NCBI GenBank assembly: GCA_018399075.1
Contig: CP073763.1
Coordinates: 1,612,001-1,676,000 of the forward strand
Source: Simkaniaceae bacterium
GTDB lineage: Bacteria; Chlamydiota; Chlamydiia; Chlamydiales; Simkaniaceae
Reading direction: 5' to 3'
DNA length: 64,000 nt
Position 1 is the first letter of the stretch. Every line of letters begins with the position of its first letter. The notes under the pieces were generated by a model. That model made no database searches and was not told the DNA's origin. It saw nothing but the letters and a program-made list of their open reading frames with translations. Below are positions 46,144-53,376 of the stretch, piece by piece. The translations under genes were made by a program, and so were the position numbers.

Positions 46144-48030
46144 ATGGGCAGTGTATTAGATTCAAGATTATACTCGGAGAGGTCTGAATTTGATTTTTCA
46201 GGTCTCGGGGCTCAGTCTACAGTATTTCCTGAAGATAGAAGCTCAAGCATCTTCCGCCAAGTTGCTACCTACCCACACCCAGACTTTACGACTGAAATGG
46301 TCTATCAGCCTACTGTATCGAGTGGGGTTGCTTATGCTCCTGACCGGACATTGCCTGCCCCCCGCTTTGAAAAGCGCGATGAAGCACTTTATCAAGAGTC
46401 TCTTTCTCGACTGAAAGCGCGGGCTCATTTGCCAGTATCTGAAAGATACAGCGGCTATGAAGATGGTTTAATGGCGAAAGTGAAAGGGGTTGCTAAAAGA
46501 GCCTTTTATATCATTACAAGATTAGGAGTTCAAAGAGGACTTGCTGCCTATGACCTTCATTTAGCTGGTCAAGCACGAACGCTTGCTTTTGCAAACTATA
46601 GCGCCAAACCGGCTGCTAACTTCCAAGTAAAAATGATTCCTAGAGCCCCCCTGATGCAGCGCCTAGAAATGAGAGATTATGCAGCAGAGCATCGTAAATT
46701 GAATTTCTCAAGCACATGGCATAGAAATGGTCTTCCTTCCTATCAATTTATGGAAGATGGAAAAGCCGTAACACTTCATCATACTGTTGCTTCTAGCAAC
46801 GACAGAACAAATGATGGCATTTGCATGATGCGCCACGTCGATTCTGATCATACTGGAGAGTCTGTTTTTTACACTGGACGCCCTGATTCGGAATCAAAAG
46901 CCAGAGAACAAGTTGAATTTATCTTCCGCAACGAAATGAGTAAAGCTGAAGATGCTCGAAAAGGTCTGACTTATAATGAAGCAACGGGTGAATATAACCT
47001 CACCTACGTTGTCAATAATTTAATGTCTTCAATGGGAGCAGGCTCAGTAGGTCTTGCATGGCTTACAGGGTTCGATGAAAGAGCCTCAATCCTAAGAGAG
47101 ATGGAAGTTCTTGCAAACCTCGGAACAATCACTATTGATGGAAAAAAGGTCAATGTTACACCGTTTTATTTCAACCAAGGGTTTAACTTTATCAATGACT
47201 TTGGAGTCTCCTCTCTAGAAAAAGAAATCAATGATATAGCTTATGAAGGATTCCTTGCATTTGCAAAGACCCAATCAGCAGAAAACCCTCTTTTACAATC
47301 AGCAATTGCTCATCTAGAAAACCGCAAAGATTTGCTTCCAGAAGAAGAGTTTTTCTACCGCGATCTGATTGGTAAAATATTAGGCCTTCCAGAAGTTATT
47401 CACTGTAAAAGTAGTACGGACCGAACGATCCTTGCAGGAGCTATTTCGATGGCAACACAGCAGTGGATGAATTGCGGCATGAATATTCCTCTTGAAAACC
47501 CTCATGAAATTCTTTCTGACCCTGTCTATAAAGAGCTCTTTGCTTCAAATGCAATGAGTGGTCATCAGGTTAGCCGCTACTCTCGCTCAGCAGAAGGAAT
47601 CGTTCAAGGGGTAAGACAGTTCTCTCAACTTATAGGTTATGAGTGGGGAAAAAATGGTCTTGTTAAGAATGCGATTGCTCTGCGCATGGTTCCTGACCGT
47701 TATAAAAAAGCAGGAAAGCGCCCTCTTAATATCCGCGTAACTTTAGCGGTTTTGAAATTCTTTGCACCAAACAGCGCTGCTAAAAGAATTGCTTATCTTG
47801 AGAAAGCACATCCTGAAGAGGAATTCGATCATGATAGCTATGTAATTAAAGATCAAAGACTTGTTAAGCCTAAAAAAATGAAAATGCACTATGAAGCCGG
47901 GGATAAAAACCCTCGAGATTGCCTTCCAAAAACTTCTATTATGAAATCTGTTAAGGGCGCTGTTACTGGTGCTATAACAGATATCGCCCTCGTAACTTTC
48001 GGATTCTTTGACGCAATTGTCTCCAACTGA
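46144..48030 (+). CDS. putative SopB/IpgD-like phosphoinositide phosphatase (candidate effector)
   Basis: This 628-residue protein is soluble, with no signal peptide. CKSSTDRT at residues 421-428 is a Cx5R phosphatase loop and matches the CKSGKDRT motif of the type III effectors SopB/SigD and IpgD apart from two positions. Upstream lies a FNFINDFGV segment comparable to the Asn-Phe/Asn-x-x-V element of those proteins. Downstream, NAMSGHQVSRYSRSAEG recalls the SG...T.G.K region that follows their active site. SopB/IpgD remove phosphate from PI(4,5)P2 in host membranes. GGGGAAA lies near the ATG. Export and activity are inferred; a eukaryotic-type PTP is the main alternative. Confidence 0.6.
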   Translation: MGSVLDSRLYSERSEFDFSGLGAQSTVFPEDRSSSIFRQVATYPHPDFTTEMVYQPTVSSGVAYAPDRTLPAPRFEKRDEALYQESLSRLKARAHLPVSERYSGYEDGLMAKVKGVAKRAFYIITRLGVQRGLAAYDLHLAGQARTLAFANYSAKPAANFQVKMIPRAPLMQRLEMRDYAAEHRKLNFSSTWHRNGLPSYQFMEDGKAVTLHHTVASSNDRTNDGICMMRHVDSDHTGESVFYTGRPDSESKAREQVEFIFRNEMSKAEDARKGLTYNEATGEYNLTYVVNNLMSSMGAGSVGLAWLTGFDERASILREMEVLANLGTITIDGKKVNVTPFYFNQGFNFINDFGVSSLEKEINDIAYEGFLAFAKTQSAENPLLQSAIAHLENRKDLLPEEEFFYRDLIGKILGLPEVIHCKSSTDRTILAGAISMATQQWMNCGMNIPLENPHEILSDPVYKELFASNAMSGHQVSRYSRSAEGIVQGVRQFSQLIGYEWGKNGLVKNAIALRMVPDRYKKAGKRPLNIRVTLAVLKFFAPNSAAKRIAYLEKAHPEEEFDHDSYVIKDQRLVKPKKMKMHYEAGDKNPRDCLPKTSIMKSVKGAVTGAITDIALVTFGFFDAIVSN

Positions 48031-48037
48031 TAATATC

Positions 48038-48060
48038 TTCCAAAAATGCTAATTTTGGAA
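48038..48060 (+). terminator. weak hairpin after the SopB-like gene
   Basis: TTCCAAAA (48038-48045) pairs with TTTTGGAA (48053-48060) around a seven-base loop. No T-run follows, so efficiency is doubtful. Confidence 0.35.
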
Positions 48061-48070
48061 AATTCCCTAT

Positions 48071-49036
48071 ATGTCTATTTTTCTAGTTATTTTTATGTAC
48101 GGTGCCTGGTCAAGTATATTTTCTCTAGGCAAATTGGCCCTTGAAAGTAGCCCCCCCATCTTTTTAACCAGCATCCGCATGCTTTTTGCTGGGGTAATCC
48201 TTTTAGGATGGCTCTTTATCAAGAACCGCAGCAGTCTAAAAATCGGAAAAAAACAAGTTCTTCCCCTCATAGCCCTTGCTGTTTTTAGCATCTACCTTAC
48301 CAATGTTTTAGAGTTTTGGGGGCTTCAACATCTGACGGCCGCTAAAACTTGTTTCATCTATAGCCTCTCACCCTTTTTTGCAGCGATTTTCTCCTATATT
48401 CACTTTGGCGAGAAGATGAATAAGAAAAAGTTTTTCGGAATGCTGATTGGTTTTGCAGGGTTTATTCCTGTCCTTAGAATGCAGACAGAGGACGAAGGTC
48501 TTTTCAAAGCTTTTAGCTTTTTCTCATGGCCAGAACTAGCGATTATGGGAGCAGCCCTTTTCTCAGTATATGGCTGGGTTCTCCTCCGCATCATTGTCAA
48601 AAAGCAAACCCTTTCTCCAATGTATGCTAATGGGTACAGCATGCTCCTTGGTGGAACGATAGCCTTTGTCCATTCTCTCTTTGTTGATAACTGGAACCCT
48701 ATTCCAGTTGCAGCAGGGCAGATGGCTCCTTTCGTTCAAGGGATCGTCCTAATGACTCTCGTTTCAAATATCCTTTGCTACAACCTTTATGGGTTTATGC
48801 TTAAGAAATATACAGCTACTTTCCTTTCATTTATGGGGCTTCTGAGTCCGATCTTTGCCTCAATAAATAGCTGGATTATCTTAGGGGAATCTCCCTCATG
48901 GCAAATCCTCCTTTCAACATCAGTCGTTTCTCTAGGACTCTTTATTGTCTATCAGGCCGAGCTTAAGCAGGGATATATTGTAAAACGTGAGAAAAAGACT
49001 GCCTCCAACGATCAAGTAGAGTCCCTGGAGGCTTAG
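48071..49036 (+). CDS. EamA-family (DMT) transporter
   Basis: A 321-residue protein with ten hydrophobic segments in two EamA halves. The second half has the typical ILGESPSWQILLSTSVVSLGLFIVY ending, cited by its LGESPSWQ core; the first has the matching FGEKMNKKKFFGM element. DMT transporters move metabolites such as amino acids, nucleotide sugars or SAM; chlamydial members import host metabolites in some cases. The basic tail is cytoplasmic. Substrate unknown. It converges with the Ser-rich gene, with 18 bases between. Confidence 0.88.
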   Translation: MSIFLVIFMYGAWSSIFSLGKLALESSPPIFLTSIRMLFAGVILLGWLFIKNRSSLKIGKKQVLPLIALAVFSIYLTNVLEFWGLQHLTAAKTCFIYSLSPFFAAIFSYIHFGEKMNKKKFFGMLIGFAGFIPVLRMQTEDEGLFKAFSFFSWPELAIMGAALFSVYGWVLLRIIVKKQTLSPMYANGYSMLLGGTIAFVHSLFVDNWNPIPVAAGQMAPFVQGIVLMTLVSNILCYNLYGFMLKKYTATFLSFMGLLSPIFASINSWIILGESPSWQILLSTSVVSLGLFIVYQAELKQGYIVKREKKTASNDQVESLEA

Positions 49037-49054
49037 ATAACTTAGTTCAGGGTT

Positions 49055-49867
49055 TTAAGATTGCTCTCTTATATGCTCAGCTAGTTTAATAAACACTTCC
49101 CTATCAACCTGTTCATTTCCAGTATTGATAAATGCACTTAGAAGGTGCAATGGAGGCGTATTACTAGGCTCAGCATGTTTTGTCATAAAAACATCAAACA
49201 CTTCTTGGCGCTCCTGAGACATTCCTCTTGTCACCATATTGTATACTTGTTCTGGAGACAATTTTTTTATATCTGAACGTGCTGCCGTCTCTCTATTTTC
49301 TGCAGGAATAATCGGGTCTTCTTTAAGAGTTGCTATCATTATTTGGATAGTTGCAGCTTTGTTAGGAGGGGTTGTTTTAAAATGTTCCTCCCTTAAATGT
49401 GAATTAAAGTGGAATCTAGTAAGGCCTTTAATAGCCCGATCTGAGTAATTTGATTCTGTGGTAGTGCGATAATGCCTTGGATCAAGACGATTAATTAACC
49501 GTGTATACGAAAGATTATAAGCTTGCTCCAAGCGATCGGTTTCATTTCGTTCAGAACCAAGAGTTTCAGCACTTTCAAAACCAACCCCTTTATCTACAAA
49601 AGGTTTAGAATCTCTCACCTGCTGAAAACTCACCTCTGAGTCTGATGCACTCCGACTTGGAGAAGAATCGCTAAATTCGAGATCAGAGAAAGATTCATAG
49701 CCACCCACCATTGATCTATGTGGGTCAAAGTGTGAAGCAATATTTCCTTGGGAAATACCCTGCTCACTTGCCTGTCTAATCCTTGGATCACTGGTGTTTC
49801 TTGATCCTGAAACACCAGGTAAACTTATGCTCCTAAATAACCGAGCAACATCTGATAAAAACGGCAT
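49055..49867 (-). CDS. unrecognised Ser-rich, likely secreted or effector-like protein
   Basis: The 270-residue protein has a polar, Ser-rich first ~90 residues (clusters such as SDLEFSDSSPSRSASDSE) without membrane segments, then a helical, charged region to the end. GGAGGGAGG before the ATG is a very strong ribosome site. Upstream is an AT-rich region with TATAATTAATAT on this strand. I know no homologue. A disordered Ser-rich N-terminus, strong expression signal and accessory position are compatible with a type III substrate, but nothing proves it. Confidence 0.6.
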   Translation of the reverse strand: MPFLSDVARLFRSISLPGVSGSRNTSDPRIRQASEQGISQGNIASHFDPHRSMVGGYESFSDLEFSDSSPSRSASDSEVSFQQVRDSKPFVDKGVGFESAETLGSERNETDRLEQAYNLSYTRLINRLDPRHYRTTTESNYSDRAIKGLTRFHFNSHLREEHFKTTPPNKAATIQIMIATLKEDPIIPAENRETAARSDIKKLSPEQVYNMVTRGMSQERQEVFDVFMTKHAEPSNTPPLHLLSAFINTGNEQVDREVFIKLAEHIREQS

Positions 49868-50133
49868 AACGCCTCCCTCCTTTCTTTTTTATCTTACTTC
49901 AATTTCTCACCAAATCCTTATATTAATTATATAATAAACAAATATTTAATTATCACTTTTTAAACCCTCAGAATTGATACACAAACTACTTATTATTAAT
50001 TGTTTGAATTGAGCCCGAAGTTTAAAACAAGAAAAAAATAGGAAGAAAAAAGGACTTTTTAAGGTTCAAAAACCTCAAGCGACTAATAATTAATTGTTTA
50101 TAAAATAATCAAAAAACTAGAAATAAAGGATGC

Positions 50134-51462
50134 TCAAGCGGAGAGGTGTTGTGAAGCGCGGGAAAGGTCCTGCTCCTGAAGGAGGCGAAGTAGAGGCTTA
50201 GCCCCCTCTCTTGGTGTTCCATTATCTTTGCAAATTCCAAAGTTATGATCCCAAGCGCGATCCCATTCCCAGTTATTCATAAGAGACCACCAGTAGATTC
50301 CTTTTAGATCTACTCCATCTTGCTGGGCTTTATAGATCGCATAAAGAGCGCGCTCCATGAATCTCTCCAGTTGAGTATCATCGTGGGTAGAGATTCCCAC
50401 TTCTGTCACGAAGAGAGGCTTTCTTGTTTTCTGATGCATTTCAACTAAAGCTTCATAGATCGCTGCGGGATCTTCCCTAAGTGGCATTAAGGTCATCGCT
50501 TCATTGGGATAATGAGTCGAACCATAAAATTGAGAAATAAGAGGACGGGAATAACAATTCACTCCAATAAAATCATTGAGCTGGTGAATCTCTTTTTCCT
50601 CGAAGGATGCTCCAAGTAGACTAAAAGATCCCGTCTCGAAAAACCGCATCGCTGCAGCGTGAGTTACCTCAGTTAATCCTTTTGCAAGCCTCGCTTCAAT
50701 AATATTCCACGTCCTGTAAGGAAGGAATTTAAGAGCCTGATGAACAATTCCAATTTGCGGCTTATCATCGATTTGTTTGAGCGTTCGATAAACAGCACAA
50801 TGAGCCATTAAGAGGTGCTTTAAAACATGGGCTCCAATGTCAGGTCTCCACCGATTGGGAGGGAAAGAACCGTGAAAATAACAGGAAAAGGCTACAATCG
50901 TTGGTTCATTAATAGTGCACCATAAATTAACATCTTCTTTTAGTGCGCTATAAACAACCTTTGAAAATTCAATAAAGTGTTTAATATTTTCTTCTTTTTC
51001 AAAAGCACCAAGCTGCTCAAACCAAAGAGGATTTGTAAAGTGGTGGAGAGTCACCATTGGTTCAATCCCCTCTCTTTTAAGCATTTTGCAAAAGTCAATA
51101 TAATGCTTCAGAGCGACTTGATCAATCTTCCCCATTTCAGGTTCGATTTTGCTCCATTCAACAGAGAAGCGAAAAGAGGTCATATTAAGATTTTTTAATA
51201 TTTGGACAAATTCAGCAGGCCGGTTCCAGAAATCGCATGCTTTTCCCGAGAGACTTTCTTTAGGAAGATTTCGATCTTCCCATTTTGCCCATTGAGTATT
51301 CGGACAAACAGCTTTTCCAGAGTATTGGTATTCGCTTGTTGCTGTTCCAATTAAAACATCCTCAGAAAAATGGGTCTCATCGACAGGTTGTTTGTCCCAG
51401 AGCGTTGAGTCTGTTAAGACATCCCATCCATCAGAGTTAGATTCTGGAATACTTTCTACCAT
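50134..51462 (-). CDS. GH1-family glycosidase-like protein
   Basis: The protein is a TIM-barrel beta-glycosidase of 442 residues. The GH1 N-terminal element GTATSEYQYSG is present, as are the acid/base motif TINEP (Glu186) and a nucleophile motif TEVG (Glu354) where GH1 normally has TENG. FRFSVEWSKIEP and the C-terminal WSLMNNWEW also match. Both catalytic Glu are kept; Asn to Val beside the nucleophile is unusual. It has no signal peptide, so it would act on imported or internal beta-glycosides. It follows tRNA-Ile on the same strand by 28 bases. Confidence 0.85.
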   Translation of the reverse strand: MVESIPESNSDGWDVLTDSTLWDKQPVDETHFSEDVLIGTATSEYQYSGKAVCPNTQWAKWEDRNLPKESLSGKACDFWNRPAEFVQILKNLNMTSFRFSVEWSKIEPEMGKIDQVALKHYIDFCKMLKREGIEPMVTLHHFTNPLWFEQLGAFEKEENIKHFIEFSKVVYSALKEDVNLWCTINEPTIVAFSCYFHGSFPPNRWRPDIGAHVLKHLLMAHCAVYRTLKQIDDKPQIGIVHQALKFLPYRTWNIIEARLAKGLTEVTHAAAMRFFETGSFSLLGASFEEKEIHQLNDFIGVNCYSRPLISQFYGSTHYPNEAMTLMPLREDPAAIYEALVEMHQKTRKPLFVTEVGISTHDDTQLERFMERALYAIYKAQQDGVDLKGIYWWSLMNNWEWDRAWDHNFGICKDNGTPREGAKPLLRLLQEQDLSRASQHLSA

Positions 51463-51490
51463 ATAATTTCCCCAAAGAGATAAGCAAGTG

Positions 51491-51564
51491 TGCGGTTACC
51501 AAGACTTGAACTTGGGACCTCAACATTATCAGTGTTGCGCTCTAACCAACTGAGCTATAACCGC
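51491..51564 (-). tRNA. tRNA-Ile (GAT anticodon)
   Basis: A complete 74-base cloverleaf on the minus strand: acceptor GCGGTTA with TAACCGC plus discriminator A, D-arm with AGCTCAGTTGGTTAGAGC, anticodon stem CAACA/TGTTG around CTGATAA (anticodon GAT), and T-arm GTTCAAGTC. CCA is not encoded. Confidence 0.95.
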
Positions 51565-51571
51565 AGAATTG

Positions 51572-51644
51572 TGGAGGCTAGGAGAGTCGAACTCCTGACC
51601 TTCTGAATGCAAATCAGACGCTCTACCAACTGAGCTAAGCCCCC
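51572..51644 (-). tRNA. tRNA-Ala (TGC anticodon)
   Basis: A complete 73-base cloverleaf on the minus strand: acceptor GGGGGCT with AGCCTCC (one G-T pair) plus A, anticodon stem TCTGA/TCAGA around TTTGCAT (anticodon TGC), and T-arm GTTCGACTC. CCA is not encoded. Seven bases separate it from tRNA-Ile. This pair normally sits in rRNA spacers but is free-standing here. Confidence 0.95.
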
Positions 51645-51666
51645 ACATAAGTGGAATAAGTCCTGA

Positions 51667-51696
51667 AATATACTTCATCTATCAATAATTTTCCAA
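51667..51696 (-). promoter_or_regulatory. putative promoter of the tRNA-Ala/tRNA-Ile pair
   Basis: On the minus strand TTGGAA (51691-51696) and TATATT (51667-51672) are 18 bases apart, about 22 bases before the tRNA-Ala 5' end. Confidence 0.5.
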
Positions 51697-51771
51697 TAGA
51701 AATCCTCATCCTGCTGAAAAAAGGATCAAAAATTTTGATAAATTAAAAAAAAATTCTCCATTTTTATTTTG

Positions 51772-51801
51772 TTGACGAAGGTTTCCCCCTTGAGGCATAA
51801 T
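51772..51801 (+). promoter_or_regulatory. promoter of the MATE leader
   Basis: TTGACG (51772-51777) and CATAAT (51796-51801) with an 18-base spacer. The predicted start near 51808 leaves a leader of about 145 bases. Confidence 0.6.
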
Positions 51802-51828
51802 GGGTTTTTTAATAACGGAATTTGAATC

Positions 51829-51858
51829 ATGAAAGTTATTAGCGCCGCCTGGGGTTGA
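51829..51858 (+). CDS. possible leader peptide (9 codons)
   Basis: ATG AAA GTT ATT AGC GCC GCC TGG GGT TGA encodes MKVISAAWG. GGAA lies eight bases before the ATG. The stop codon falls inside the loop of the GGGG-TTGA-CCCC hairpin (51851-51862), so a ribosome at the end of the ORF would melt that hairpin and reach the next paired segment. Very short ORFs arise by chance; the call depends on the context. Confidence 0.4.
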   Translation: MKVISAAWG

Positions 51859-51926
51859 CCCCCTCATAACGCTCTTCGAAGCGACAACGCTTTGTCACTA
51901 AAGCGAAACTTTTAATAGTTTTTTTT
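51851..51926 (+). promoter_or_regulatory. attenuator-like leader of the MATE gene
   Basis: Segments 1 (CGCT, 51870-51873), 2 (AAGCG, 51879-51883), 3 (CGCTTT, 51888-51893) and 4 (AAAGCG, 51900-51905) can pair as 1:2 with 3:4, or as 2:3. A hairpin AAACT/AGTTT (51906-51910 with 51917-51921) followed by a T-run comes right after segment 4. This chain of exclusive pairings and U-tract is the layout of a transcription attenuator. I could not match it to a known riboswitch class. Confidence 0.5.
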
Positions 51927-51951
51927 ATTACTTTTTTATTGGTTATCACAC

Positions 51952-53376
51952 ATGTCTACAAATGAAATCCATGATGGATCCCTTAGGCAACTTTGGAAAG
52001 TCTCCTCAGGGCTAATGGTCTCTTTTCTATCAATGGTGGCGATGATGTTCGTCGACCGCCTCTTTTTATCCTATTATTCGACAGACGCGCTCAGCGCTGC
52101 CACGAGTTCGGGCACCCTTTTTTGGGCAGGAAACTTTATGTGGGTCACCCTTGCTGCTATGGCAGAGGTTTTTGTTGCACAATACAATGGCTCAAAGCAG
52201 TATGGAAAACTGGGCGAGCCTGTTTGGCAAATGATTTGGCTCTCAGGATTCTCCTTGATCTTTTTTGTTTCTTTAGGAAGCTTTGGTAGTAGTTTCTTTC
52301 TTAAATCTGGCTTCATGAATAGCAGCGAAGTGGAGTATTTTAGGTGGAATAACTACTTTGCACCCTTTCTCACCCTTCTAACAGCTCTTTCTGCTTTTTA
52401 TATTGGGCAAGGAAAGACTGGGATTATTAAATGGTTAGGAGTGATTGGAAATGGGGTCAATGTTCTCCTCGATCCCCTTTTTATCTTTGGTTACAAAGGA
52501 ATCATCCCTTCAATGGGGATCAAAGGGGCCGCCATTGCAACAGGGATAGGAATCATTGTTCAAGTTGTTATTTTAGGATCGATGTTCCTTGCAAAGAAAA
52601 ACCGAGAAACTTTTGGAACAAATGACTACCGATTTAAACCGATCGCTTTTTTTAAGTGTTTGAAGGTTGGCGCTTCCCCTGCTATTTTTGTGATGTTTGA
52701 GCTTCTTGGCTGGGCTGCTTTTTACAAGATGATGGAAGGAATTAGTGGAAAGCATATTTTGGTGGCAAGTGTCACGCAAAGTGTTCTGATTCTCTTTGTC
52801 TTTTTTGGCTTAGGATTAGAGAAAGGCGCTGCAGCGGTTTCTGGAAATTTGATTGGAGCAAAAAAACTTGATGAAGTAAATCGACTCTTTAAATCAGGAG
52901 TAAAGCTCTCTCTAATATTTGGAGCTGTTTTAGCCCTTGTTCTTGGCTTTTTCCCCGATCTTTTTACAGACCTATTCTTCAAAAATCCTGAGGCACTTAG
53001 TGGCTCTACTTTTGGAGTTTCTCCGGAGATGCTCCTTGAGGTTAAGATGGCTCTTCGTACAGCGATGTTTATGCTTGTTGCTTACTTGACTTTTGAGAAT
53101 ATCCGTTGGCTCTTAAGTGGGCTTTTGACTTCTGCGGGAGATACTTTTTATCTCCTTATTGCAGGAGCTCTTTCCATTTGGGTTTTCATGCTCCTTCCGA
53201 CTTATCTTTTTGTCGTAAGACCAAAGGCTCCGATTGAAACAACCTTTTACATCTGGATTTTTTACGGGATTATGGCTTTGGGTCTCCTTCTTTTCCGCTT
53301 TTGGCAAGGAAAATGGAAAGAAAGACACTTAGTCGATCTAGATAGTGAGGGGGAGCCCAGCCGTACGCCAAGCTAA
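51952..53376 (+). CDS. MATE-family efflux transporter
   Basis: A 474-residue protein with about twelve membrane segments in two six-helix halves. The opening IHDGSLRQLWKVSSGLMVSFLSMVAMMFVDRLFLS, cited by its core MMFVDRLFLS, and the FIGQGKTG loop are typical of MATE/NorM-like carriers. These export cationic drugs or metabolites in exchange for Na+ or H+. The ribosome site is weak. A structured leader with its own promoter precedes it, so expression is probably conditional. Its end overlaps the convergent cstB-like gene by 39 bases. Confidence 0.92.
   Translation: MSTNEIHDGSLRQLWKVSSGLMVSFLSMVAMMFVDRLFLSYYSTDALSAATSSGTLFWAGNFMWVTLAAMAEVFVAQYNGSKQYGKLGEPVWQMIWLSGFSLIFFVSLGSFGSSFFLKSGFMNSSEVEYFRWNNYFAPFLTLLTALSAFYIGQGKTGIIKWLGVIGNGVNVLLDPLFIFGYKGIIPSMGIKGAAIATGIGIIVQVVILGSMFLAKKNRETFGTNDYRFKPIAFFKCLKVGASPAIFVMFELLGWAAFYKMMEGISGKHILVASVTQSVLILFVFFGLGLEKGAAAVSGNLIGAKKLDEVNRLFKSGVKLSLIFGAVLALVLGFFPDLFTDLFFKNPEALSGSTFGVSPEMLLEVKMALRTAMFMLVAYLTFENIRWLLSGLLTSAGDTFYLLIAGALSIWVFMLLPTYLFVVRPKAPIETTFYIWIFYGIMALGLLLFRFWQGKWKERHLVDLDSEGEPSRTPS

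Noticed and set aside
49055-51462. The Ser-rich gene and the GH1-like gene as a genomic island
   Set aside because: No mobility gene, flanking repeat or sharp composition change is visible; accessory content alone is not enough.
51491-51644. tRNA-Ile/tRNA-Ala pair as part of an rRNA operon or as an integration site
   Set aside because: No 16S or 23S sequence flanks it. No integrase gene or repeat of a tRNA 3' end is visible, so neither idea is supported.
51851-51926. MATE leader as a known riboswitch (guanidine, yybP-ykoY, preQ1)
   Set aside because: I could not find the conserved cores of these classes, so only an attenuator-like layout is claimed.
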